Of a DNA stretch of 40,199 nt, positions 9,477-16,495 are shown in pieces. Origin of the DNA: Promethearchaeia archaeon (GTDB taxonomy: Archaea; Asgardarchaeota; Lokiarchaeia; Sigyniarchaeales; SOKP01); assembly GCA_029856105.1 (NCBI GenBank), contig JAHQWH010000074.1, positions 1 to 40,199 on the forward strand. The letters run 5' to 3'. The notes under the pieces were generated by a model. That model made no database searches, was not told where the DNA came from, and worked only from the letters and a program-made list of their open reading frames with translations. Position numbers and translations under genes: made by a program. Position 1 is the first letter of the stretch. Every line of letters begins with the position of its first letter.

Positions 9477-10067
9477 TTAGCGAGTTTTTTGTCCACAATA
9501 TTGGCAGTATTTAAGCTCTAATGGATAATATTTATTACAACTAGAACATTTTTTTAAAGAATTCTTGAGAATCTCTCGTCCAAGCATTTCAAAGACATTT
9601 TCTACATTTTCTCCCGTCTTTGAAGAAACTCCAATTATTTCTCCCTGAAATTTGTATTTATCAAATGCATCTTTAGCGTCTTCATGTTTGACTTCCCTTT
9701 GATTTTCTAAATCAATCTTAGCTTCAATCATTAATTTTGTTTTTGGAGAATTTGGAACTGAAGTAATAACCTTAACCCAATCGTGAAGATCTATTAAGGA
9801 ATCTCTATTTGTAATGTCATAAAGAACAAGAGCTCCAGAAGCGCCCGAAACGTAAGAAGGTAATAAAAGACGGAACTTTTTTTCTCCTGCAAAATCCCAA
9901 ATGTTGAGAAGAATCTCTGTATCGTCCACTACAACCTTTTTTGTTTCGAAATCAACTCCTATTGTCGATAAAGTTGATTTATCAAACTTTCCAGTAGCGT
10001 AGCGCCTAATGAGAGATGTTTTTCCTACATTTTTAGCCCCTGCTACTATTACTTTAAATTTGATAAT
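9477..10067 (-). CDS. Ras/Rab-like small GTPase with C-terminal zinc ribbon, apparent ATT start
   Basis: A small GTPase of about 196 residues. G1/P-loop is GAKNVGKTS, switch I contains STLSTIGVDF and G3 is WDFAGE. G4 is degenerate, AKID instead of NKxD, and G5 is SSKTG. The C-terminus is not a prenylation tail but a zinc ribbon with CSSC and CQYC. Reading the frame upstream of the P-loop gives no ATG, GTG or TTG before an in-frame TAA. The only GTG (9929) lies after the P-loop and would remove it. The best start is ATT at 10065-10067, giving (M)IKFKVIVAG, eight bases after GGTG (10076-10079). Expected role: a nucleotide switch in membrane or cytoskeletal regulation. The altered G4 may weaken guanine specificity. 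Confidence 0.85.
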   Translation of the reverse strand: MIKFKVIVAGAKNVGKTSLIRRYATGKFDKSTLSTIGVDFETKKVVVDDTEILLNIWDFAGEKKFRLLLPSYVSGASGALVLYDITNRDSLIDLHDWVKVITSVPNSPKTKLMIEAKIDLENQREVKHEDAKDAFDKYKFQGEIIGVSSKTGENVENVFEMLGREILKNSLKKCSSCNKYYPLELKYCQYCGQKTR

Positions 10068-10381
10068 TGTTTTTACACCAAGTTTTTTTGATTATAATCT
10101 TATTATTGTAAATATTAGAATATAAGTATTAATCTTTAATCATAAAAATTTTATTATTAATTTTAATTGTTTGTTTTTTCAATCTTTAAAAAATTTCTTA
10201 TGTAATTATGAAATTTTATTACAACCTTTTTAGTATTATTTGCCATAAAAAGTATCCTTTTATTTATAGAATTCAATATTGAATAAAAAAAAGCTAAATT
10301 TACTTCTATGTGTGTGTTCTTTCGCTTTTACATTAAAAACTATAAGCAATATTTTAATAGAAAAAAAAATATTGTCAAATC
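10068..10381. other. Divergent intergenic region between GTPase and aminotransferase
   Basis: A 314-base, very AT-rich spacer between two divergently transcribed genes. It must hold both promoters. GGTG at 10076-10079 (minus strand) is the presumed ribosome-binding site of the GTPase. I see no RNA gene, repeat or convincing small open reading frame. Confidence 0.5.
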
Positions 10382-11689
10382 ATGGAAAATCGTTCAAATA
10401 AAAAATATATAGGGACTTTATCACAGAAAGAGTTAATGAAATTATACGCAAAGCATGTGAACGCACCAAAAGTTCGCACTTTTAAAGGATTTGGGTTAGG
10501 TGTCGTACTGGGAGAGCGAAAAGGAGTCAAATTTAGGACGCTTGCGGGACCAAAACCCTCTGATCCGCCAATGGAACTGTTTAATTGCCACACGTGTGGA
10601 GGCGTTTATAATTTAGGTCATCAAAATCCAAGAATTATTCAAGTTCTTAAGGATGCTATAGATGGGGGGCTAGATATAGGTGATCATCTGCTATTATCAG
10701 AATGGAGAGCTATTTTGGGGAAAAAATTAGCGGAATTAATGCCTCCAGGAATAACAAAAACTACTTTTGGAGTTAGCGGTGGTGAAGCAGTTGATACTGC
10801 CATTAAATTTTCAAGGGCATATACAAAAAGGAAAGGATGTATCTCTGCAATTGGAGGATTTCACGGGCATACCGGATTTGCCTTGGCAACTGGAGACTCT
10901 GGCTTTAAGGAAAATTTTTTATGGAATCTTCCTGGTTTTGAGCAAGTTCCTTTTGGCGATGGAGACGCCTTGAAAAAAACTATTTCGGATGATGTTGCGT
11001 GCGTTATTTTAGAAACTATTCCTGCTACAGCCGGAGTATTAATCGCTCCAGAAGGGTACTTTTCAGAGGTTCGGGAACTCTGCGACAAACATGGGGTTAT
11101 GATGATCATTGACGAAGTTCAAGCCGGACTTGGACGAACGAGTCATTTCTGGGCGATTTATGGTGGTTTATATGAGAATGAAAAAGTTGTTCCTGACTTT
11201 ATGGTTTTAGGGAAAGGTATGAGCTCAGGGATATATCCAATCTCTACTTGTAGTTACAAACCATTTATAGAGAAGTCAGTTTTTAAAGACGATCCGTTCA
11301 TTCACATTTCTACAACTGGTGGCTCAGATTTAGGTTGTGCGATTGCGTGCGAGATGTTAGACATACAATCCGATCCCGAATTTTTAAAACACGTAAAAGA
11401 AATGGGTAAGTTGTTTGGCAAAGGTTTAGAAGAAATAGCGGACGATAATTCTGAATTAATAAAAGAAGTGAGGGGAAGAGGGCTTATATGGGGGATGGAA
11501 TTTAATAGCGAAACATTTGGGCAATTAGCTATGCTCTCCATAATAAAAGAAGGCGTTTTACAAAATTACTGTGGTAATAGAAAAAATACTCTTATTATGA
11601 TGCCACCATTAATCGTGAAAGAAGAAGAAATTGAAGAGATAATAGAGAGAATAGGTAAAGGCGTCCATAATCTTAAAAAATTAAGTTAA
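10382..11689 (+). CDS. Class-III PLP-dependent aminotransferase
   Basis: A fold-type I, class-III aminotransferase of 435 residues, in the family of 4-aminobutyrate, ornithine/acetylornithine and glutamate-1-semialdehyde enzymes. Visible landmarks are the substrate-side NCHTCGGVYNLGHQNP, the PLP-phosphate contact FGVSGGEAVDTAIKFSR, the FHGHTGFALATG segment, the PLP-ring Asp in MMIIDEVQAGLGRT, and the Schiff-base lysine in FMVLGKGMSSGIYPIS. The substrate cannot be assigned from sequence, and no pathway partner is adjacent. The neighbouring Hef gene is convergent. The ATG at 10382 is the first in-frame start, and the PLP fold is complete. Confidence 0.9.
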   Translation: MENRSNKKYIGTLSQKELMKLYAKHVNAPKVRTFKGFGLGVVLGERKGVKFRTLAGPKPSDPPMELFNCHTCGGVYNLGHQNPRIIQVLKDAIDGGLDIGDHLLLSEWRAILGKKLAELMPPGITKTTFGVSGGEAVDTAIKFSRAYTKRKGCISAIGGFHGHTGFALATGDSGFKENFLWNLPGFEQVPFGDGDALKKTISDDVACVILETIPATAGVLIAPEGYFSEVRELCDKHGVMMIIDEVQAGLGRTSHFWAIYGGLYENEKVVPDFMVLGKGMSSGIYPISTCSYKPFIEKSVFKDDPFIHISTTGGSDLGCAIACEMLDIQSDPEFLKHVKEMGKLFGKGLEEIADDNSELIKEVRGRGLIWGMEFNSETFGQLAMLSIIKEGVLQNYCGNRKNTLIMMPPLIVKEEEIEEIIERIGKGVHNLKKLS

Positions 11690-11707
11690 AAATATTTTTT
11701 TCTCAAT

Positions 11708-14056
11708 TTAGGAGTCACTATGATATTTAAATCTACTTAATTTATAGATTTCTTGAGCGATTTTCTTTCCAATACTCTCAACTTTCAATAAATCACCAAT
11801 TTCAGCGTTGAAAATCTCTTGGAGGGTTTTCAATTCTCGGAGAAGGTTTCTTGCTCTACGCGCATTTACGCCAGGAACGCCTGCAACAATGTATTCTAAT
11901 AAACGAGAAATTTCGATGGGTTTCTTCTCAAATCTTAGTTTTAACTCACCTTTAACACTAGATTGTTCTTTTTTCGCTAATTGAAAAAGGAAAGTAGCAG
12001 TTTCATGGGAATCTTTTGTTTTGTATATAGAAATTCCTAAATTCAAAATAATGGAAGTTAATGCACCATAGAGCGCGTTTTGATTAATATTCGAATTAAT
12101 AAAAACATCTCCTTCTAAAATTAAGATGGGTCTAATAAAGTTATTTTTTAAATCATTCAGTTCGTTAAATAATCTTCCATCTTTAATAGAATCGTTAAAA
12201 TCTTGGGCAGATTTTCGTTCAATTCCAACTCTTTCCGACACTATGTAATCAGCCACAGCTAGTTGTTTTAACTTTAAATCAACCCCCATTAAGGATAGTG
12301 TTCTAACAACCGCAGAGGCGGTTTCTCTATTGTCACAAATAATTGTAAATTCTTCGGCACCTTCAATTTTTTGGATCAACTGAATTTCGTTTTGATTTTT
12401 TAAATTAGCCTTATCTCTACTTTCTTTTTCTTTTTTAACGAAATTTAAGAGACTAGATTGCCCAACGACCTTAGAGTTGGAATCAGTTTCTTTTATTTTT
12501 TTTAAACTCTGTTTCATAGTACGCTCCTTAGCTTTTTCTGCCCAATAGTATCCTTCATCACGAGTACCCTCAGCCATTAAAATAATGACTTTTCCTTCTT
12601 TTTTTCTACCAGTCCTCCCGCGACGTTGAATTGAACGTATAGCACTCGGAACGACATCGTAAAAAATCACTAAATCACATTCTGCGATATCTAATCCTTC
12701 TTCGCCAACGCTCGTTGCTATTAATGTATTGTAAACCCCCTCTTTAAAGTCGTCAAGAAGGCTGATTTGTTTCTTTTGAGTTAAACCTTTGTCAGATGTT
12801 TTACTCTGTTGTCCAACGAATTTATGTGCCGTTATACTAAGATCTTTTTTAAGAAACTTAACTATATTGTTAACAGAATCCCTAAAATGACAAAATACCA
12901 AAACTCTTGAATTAATATTTCCAATTATCTGATTATGTAGAATTTCCGCTAATTTTTCTAATTTAGGATGTACGACTCCCTTTATTTTGTTAGTCTCAAT
13001 TAATTCAATAACGCGTTTAATGTCAGGATCTCTTAGGAGTTCTTTTAACGATTTATTTGCTGTATTTTGTTTTATTTTTTCTACATTTTTTTTCATGTAA
13101 TCATCTAAAGCGCTCAATCCCTGAGTTTCTATAAGTTCATCCATATGAGAAAGCCTTATAGCATTTGCAGTATATTTTTTAGCCGTAAATAATTGGAACT
13201 TCTCGTCATCAGTTCTAGATGTCGAAATCCTCCCATTGATTACTTTATCTAAAGCTAATAAATTCTTTCTTGTAACTTTAGAGATATCTGATGTATTCAA
13301 TAATTCTTTTTGCTTTAACCACTTATAGATTGTTCTTAATTTTTCTGAAATAATTTTTTTAATATCTAAAAACTCGCTTGGAAGCTTAACCTTAATCCAC
13401 TCGTTATCGACTTTGTAAATGTAAGGTTTAACGTCTGAATCAAGATCTGTTCTAATTTCAAGGTGATCGATAAATAAATTATTTTTTATTTCATTAATCT
13501 TCCCTTCCGTTGATCCTGGACTTGCCGTAAGCCCTAATATTTGAGGATTTTTCGAGGTTTCCATGTACTTTTTAGCAATAAAACAATATGCGTAATCCCC
13601 AACGGCTCGATGGCATTCATCAAAAATAATTAAACTAACATTATTTGTAGAATAAAGATTTGAAATTATGTCATTTTGGAGCACTTGTGGCGTCATAAAA
13701 GCGACCTTTAAATCATCCCATAATTCTTTCCTATTTTCTGGTGAGGTCGTTCCTGTAATTGCTTTCAAGCTTTGAGAAGGAATAACAGTCAATCCTAAGA
13801 ACGATTTATAATGTTGATTGACTAATGGTTTGGTTGGAGCTAAAAATATTACTTTCGAATTGGGTTTTTCTGTTAATCTCTGTACCGCTAACATCAAACC
13901 TATAATAGTTTTTCCTAGCCCCGTAGGAATAACCACTAAACAGTTGGTGTTTAGGCAATTAATAAATATACTTTCTTGATAAGCTCGCCTTAAGACTGCA
14001 TTTTCTTTAATTAATGGGTGAGATATATACTGCTCTTTTTTTATAGAGATCACCAA
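11708..14056 (-). CDS. hef: Hef-type helicase/XPF-family nuclease
   Basis: Hef processes stalled or forked DNA. It is the archaeal relative of FANCM (helicase) and XPF (nuclease). The 782 residues hold a complete SF2 helicase: Walker A PTGLGKT (44-50), DECH (146-149), TASPGST, and C-terminal motifs TSVGEEGLDIAECD and QRRGRTGR. An ERCC4 nuclease domain follows with CDNRE and the catalytic ERKSAQDF. Tandem helix-hairpin-helix elements close the protein (GVPGVNARRARNLL, VESIGKKIAQEI). The start is ambiguous. TTG 14056 or GTG 14053 would overlap a perfect GGTGAT, while the codon spaced like a normal start after that motif is ATA. It is convergent with the aminotransferase and divergent from tRNA-Val. 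Confidence 0.95.
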   Translation of the reverse strand: MVISIKKEQYISHPLIKENAVLRRAYQESIFINCLNTNCLVVIPTGLGKTIIGLMLAVQRLTEKPNSKVIFLAPTKPLVNQHYKSFLGLTVIPSQSLKAITGTTSPENRKELWDDLKVAFMTPQVLQNDIISNLYSTNNVSLIIFDECHRAVGDYAYCFIAKKYMETSKNPQILGLTASPGSTEGKINEIKNNLFIDHLEIRTDLDSDVKPYIYKVDNEWIKVKLPSEFLDIKKIISEKLRTIYKWLKQKELLNTSDISKVTRKNLLALDKVINGRISTSRTDDEKFQLFTAKKYTANAIRLSHMDELIETQGLSALDDYMKKNVEKIKQNTANKSLKELLRDPDIKRVIELIETNKIKGVVHPKLEKLAEILHNQIIGNINSRVLVFCHFRDSVNNIVKFLKKDLSITAHKFVGQQSKTSDKGLTQKKQISLLDDFKEGVYNTLIATSVGEEGLDIAECDLVIFYDVVPSAIRSIQRRGRTGRKKEGKVIILMAEGTRDEGYYWAEKAKERTMKQSLKKIKETDSNSKVVGQSSLLNFVKKEKESRDKANLKNQNEIQLIQKIEGAEEFTIICDNRETASAVVRTLSLMGVDLKLKQLAVADYIVSERVGIERKSAQDFNDSIKDGRLFNELNDLKNNFIRPILILEGDVFINSNINQNALYGALTSIILNLGISIYKTKDSHETATFLFQLAKKEQSSVKGELKLRFEKKPIEISRLLEYIVAGVPGVNARRARNLLRELKTLQEIFNAEIGDLLKVESIGKKIAQEIYKLSRFKYHSDS

Positions 14057-14243
14057 AAAATATCGTTCTAAAAGTCTTTTTACAGTTATGTTTTTAATAT
14101 AAATTTTAAAGTTACAGAGTCTATAGAATCTCTTAAATTATATTAATACCTTTTATTATTAAATTTATTATTAATAAATTTAAATTTCTCAATAAAATTA
14201 GCGCGAGTGGTTTAGCCGTATAACGACACGCTCACACCGTGTA

Positions 14244-14275
14244 AATCTTCGCTGATTTACAGCGTAAATCTCGAC
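14244..14275 (+). other. Probable tRNA intron 1 (position 44/45, variable loop)
   Basis: A 32-nt insert whose removal restores the AGGTC variable loop. Around it, exon CGTG (39-42) can pair with CTCG (14270-14273), with one T-T mismatch, leaving 3-nt bulges TAA and ACG as in a relaxed bulge-helix-bulge. Inside, CGCTG and CAGCG form a hairpin with an ATTTA loop. The boundary choice rests on the restored variable loop and this weak motif. Confidence 0.6.
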
Positions 14276-14290
14276 GGTCGGGGGTTCAAA

Positions 14291-14320
14291 AAATTGAAAA
14301 TCTCTTTCAAATTGAATTAT
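14291..14320 (+). other. Probable tRNA intron 2 (position 59/60, T-loop)
   Basis: A 30-nt insert in the T-loop. Exon TTCAA (14285-14289) is complementary to TTGAA in the intron's 3' part (14312-14316), and TTGAAA/TTTCAA forms an inner six-pair helix. This is a bulge-helix-bulge-like arrangement. Cutting at 59/60 yields the canonical TTCAAAT loop. Position 59/60 is a known site for archaeal tRNA introns; the precise ends here are inferred. Confidence 0.65.
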
Positions 14321-14324
14321 TCCC

Positions 14325-14351
14325 CCCTTGCGCACCATACTTAAGCAAGGG
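14325..14351 (+). terminator. Inverted repeat across the tRNA 3' end
   Basis: CCCTTGC (14325-14331) and GCAAGGG (14345-14351) are perfect 7-bp complements separated by 13 nt, followed by an A-rich stretch. The left arm is part of the tRNA T-stem and acceptor stem, so the hairpin competes with tRNA folding. It may help 3'-end formation or be chance. Confidence 0.35.
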
Positions 14352-14434
14352 AAAAATTTAAACTTACTTAATTTACGATAAAAACCAAAAAAGTTTTATT
14401 TTATATTACATTTCAAAATTTAATTACTATTTCT

Positions 14435-14749
14435 ATGGTTTATGTTATGTCTTCTTTTTTAGAGTCTCGTGAATTGAGAAAGTTGTATAAAGAAGTTCGA
14501 AAAGATATTAAGGTCGGTTTTATTTTTCTTTCCAGATATGAAAAAGCACGCATCACAGGTGCAAGAGCACTACAAATTTCATTCGGCGCTCCTATATTAG
14601 TAGATAAGCCAAAGAATTTAATAGACCCAATTAAGATAGCCTTGCTTGAATTAAAATCTAAAATTTTACCCTTAACAATTCGAAGGGAGTATCCTTCAGG
14701 AGAATATCAAGATATTCCTATTAATAAATTGATTCTTAAAAAAGATTAA
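14435..14749 (+). CDS. rpoK: DNA-directed RNA polymerase subunit K (Rpb6/omega)
   Basis: The small polymerase assembly subunit equivalent to eukaryotic Rpb6 and bacterial omega. The diagnostic core is [26 protein letters not shown] (about residues 31-56), and it continues with [31 protein letters not shown]. At 104 residues it is slightly longer than many archaeal RpoK proteins because of an N-terminal helical extension. Internal Met5 could be the true start. It stands alone between the tRNA and a convergent membrane-protein gene. Confidence 0.94.
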   Translation: MVYVMSSFLESRELRKLYKEVRKDIKVGFIFLSRYEKARITGARALQISFGAPILVDKPKNLIDPIKIALLELKSKILPLTIRREYPSGEYQDIPINKLILKKD

Positions 14750-14755
14750 TGCATT

Positions 14756-15382
14756 TTAGATATTCGTAGGAATCAATTTGCTTAAATGAATAATTAGATC
14801 ATTGTGTTCTTTAATATTTAAATTTAAAAAGATTTTTTGATTAAAATCCTTATTATTTGGATTATTAATACAGAAGAAAATTGTGTATTGTGATCTTCTT
14901 TTTTGAATAGATGCTATTTTGAAATTGTTTAAATCTATAAACATCACATCTTTTATTCGATATAATATGTCGGGGGAAAATTTAGAGTCGTCAATCAAAA
15001 AACTATAATTTAATTCTTTTTGAATCCATCTTTTATTAGTTAATATATATATTTCATCATAGTTCTTTAGGTCAATTAATTTCAAATCCAATTTCTTGGT
15101 ACTTTTTTTAAACTCTCGAAAGAAATCACCAAGTACTATTATTATAGCAGTATAAAAGATAGATAAAATGCTTAAATAAAAAATAATAGGATTAAATTCG
15201 ATTTTAAACACATAAAAAGTTCCTTCCCAAATAGGGATATACCAAAAGAATAGAGCGATACTAATTATTATAATTCCTAAAAGAGATATTACTAACGGAA
15301 ATCTTATCAAATAGTTTTTTACTTGACATTTTTTCCATAAAATGTATTCGTCGTCATGTAAAAATTGTTTTATTATCTCCAA
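14756..15382 (-). CDS. Two-span membrane protein with PH-like cytoplasmic domain
   Basis: A 208-residue protein that I cannot name. It has two hydrophobic segments (about residues 28-50, FPLVISLLGIIIISIALFFW, and 65-88, PIIFYLSILSIFYTAIIIVL), then a cytoplasmic beta-rich domain containing YILTNKRWIQKE. The order of a short N-terminus with EYILWKK, two helices, then xxLTNKRxI resembles bacterial PH-like (bPH) membrane proteins. It starts 12 bases after the winged-helix gene ends, so the two form an operon. Confidence 0.6.
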   Translation of the reverse strand: MEIIKQFLHDDEYILWKKCQVKNYLIRFPLVISLLGIIIISIALFFWYIPIWEGTFYVFKIEFNPIIFYLSILSIFYTAIIIVLGDFFREFKKSTKKLDLKLIDLKNYDEIYILTNKRWIQKELNYSFLIDDSKFSPDILYRIKDVMFIDLNNFKIASIQKRRSQYTIFFCINNPNNKDFNQKIFLNLNIKEHNDLIIHLSKLIPTNI

Positions 15383-15394
15383 TATCCTTTAATT

Positions 15395-15856
15395 TTATTG
15401 AATTCTGTATTTACCTCTTTCTGTAAGAATGTATACGGTATTTCCTTCGACTTGCTCTGTTTCTAAATAACCCTTAGAAATTAAAACATCTAGAATTTTT
15501 TCTAAATCTGCTTTTTTAAATGGTTCAATACCCAACTGTATTCTACTTTGATTAACAACAATCGCGATGCGTGTAAGAAACATTCTTTTACTCATAAACG
15601 ATTCAAGAACTGTAAGCTCGTCGTTAGAAAGCCGTTCAAATTGATCGTATTCTAAAATTTGGTCTTTAAGAGTTTTGGCAAGCTCTATTGTTTCTTGACT
15701 TATTTCTTGTTTCTTTACTTCGACGTGTTTTAATTGCACTAAATCTTTTGCAACTGGTGATTTTTTATTTTGAGCCATTTGCTCTAAGTAATTGCGAATT
15801 TTTTCTTTATCCCCTACTTCTCTTTTCGAATTCTTATCTTCATTTTTATTCTCCAT
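15395..15856 (-). CDS. Winged-helix domain protein
   Basis: A 153-residue soluble protein. The first 75 residues are highly charged and probably flexible or coiled (KNEDKNSKREVGDKEKIRNYL). The C-terminal 75 residues look like a winged helix: helices around ELTVLESFMSKRMFLTRIAIVV and KADLEKILDVLISKGYLET, then a beta wing VEGNTVYILTERGKYRI. Possible roles are transcriptional regulation or a protein-protein adaptor. It is the promoter-proximal gene of a pair with the membrane protein and is divergent from the GNAT gene. Confidence 0.65.
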   Translation of the reverse strand: MENKNEDKNSKREVGDKEKIRNYLEQMAQNKKSPVAKDLVQLKHVEVKKQEISQETIELAKTLKDQILEYDQFERLSNDELTVLESFMSKRMFLTRIAIVVNQSRIQLGIEPFKKADLEKILDVLISKGYLETEQVEGNTVYILTERGKYRIQ

Positions 15857-15901
15857 AATAATACGATAAGGAATTTAATTATAAAAACTTATATTCAATT
15901 A

Positions 15902-16468
15902 ATGAAAAAAGTTTTAAAGTTAAAAACCGGAGAAACTATTACTATTAGACATGTTAAAGAATCAGATATTGACGGAATTTGGAATAATTTCAATAATGTT
16001 GTTGATGAAGGGATATATCTTCCAGTTTTTTTCCCGGTAAGATCTGAATTCGAAAAACAATCTTGGTATAATACTATTAAAAAAGAAAGAGAAATATGTA
16101 TTGTAGCTACTCACCCAAAATTAAAAAATCCATACAATATCCTTGGTCAATGTGAAATCTCAAATCTTGAATGGGATGCTGCCACTCATGTAAGTAAATT
16201 AGGTATAATTGTACAAACAAAATTTAGAGATTTAGGTATTGGTTTTCATTTAATTGACGAAGCGATTCGAGAATCTAAAAAGCTAAATAATAAAGAAAAA
16301 ATTATCTTAAGTTGTTTTTCTAATAACAAAAGAGCTCTATACCTATATAAAAAAATGGGTTTTCAAATAATAGGTATAAGAAAGAAACAATTTTACATGG
16401 ATTCTAAGTATTACGACGAAATTCTATTGGATTTGTGGATAGATGATTATTTAACCAACAACCCTTAA
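15902..16468 (+). CDS. GNAT-family N-acetyltransferase
   Basis: A 188-residue acetyl-CoA-dependent N-acetyltransferase. The motif A pyrophosphate loop is KFRDLGIGFHLIDEAI (about 104-119), and the later NNKRALYLYKKMGFQIIGIR is the typical motif B ending. The N-terminal GETITIRHVKESDIDGIW is a common RimJ/RimL- or phosphinothricin-acetyltransferase-like start. The substrate is unknown. The gene stands alone, divergent from the winged-helix gene and convergent with the LRR gene 28 bases away. Confidence 0.88.
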   Translation: MKKVLKLKTGETITIRHVKESDIDGIWNNFNNVVDEGIYLPVFFPVRSEFEKQSWYNTIKKEREICIVATHPKLKNPYNILGQCEISNLEWDAATHVSKLGIIVQTKFRDLGIGFHLIDEAIRESKKLNNKEKIILSCFSNNKRALYLYKKMGFQIIGIRKKQFYMDSKYYDEILLDLWIDDYLTNNP

Positions 16469-16495
16469 ATTTTTTCGAATTTAAAAGGGATTTCT

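Larger units (their letters stand above)
14201..14337 (+). tRNA. tRNA-Val(CAC) with two apparent non-canonical introns and encoded CCA
   Basis: The acceptor stem GCGCGAG (14201-14207) pairs with CTTGCGC (14327-14333) with one G-U, followed by A73 and CCA. D-stem is GTT/AAC. The anticodon arm is ACACG-CTCACAC-CGTGT with anticodon CAC at 14233-14235. T-stem is GGGGG/CCCCC. The variable loop is 37 nt instead of 5, and the T-loop is 37 nt instead of 7. Removing 14244-14275 leaves the usual AGGTC variable loop, and removing 14291-14320 leaves the canonical TTCAAAT T-loop. The mature molecule is then 75 nt with CCA. The D-loop has only one G where GG (18-19) is expected. Decoding GTG valine is clear; exact intron ends are inferred. 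Confidence 0.9.

Noticed and set aside
9477..9929. Calling the GTPase from the GTG at 9929
   Set aside because: It would delete the intact P-loop and switch I that lie upstream in the same frame; the ATT start is preferred.
14244..14275. Long variable arm of a class-II (Leu/Ser) tRNA
   Set aside because: Anticodon CAC and the restored AGGTC loop identify a class-I valine tRNA; the T-loop insert also argues for introns.
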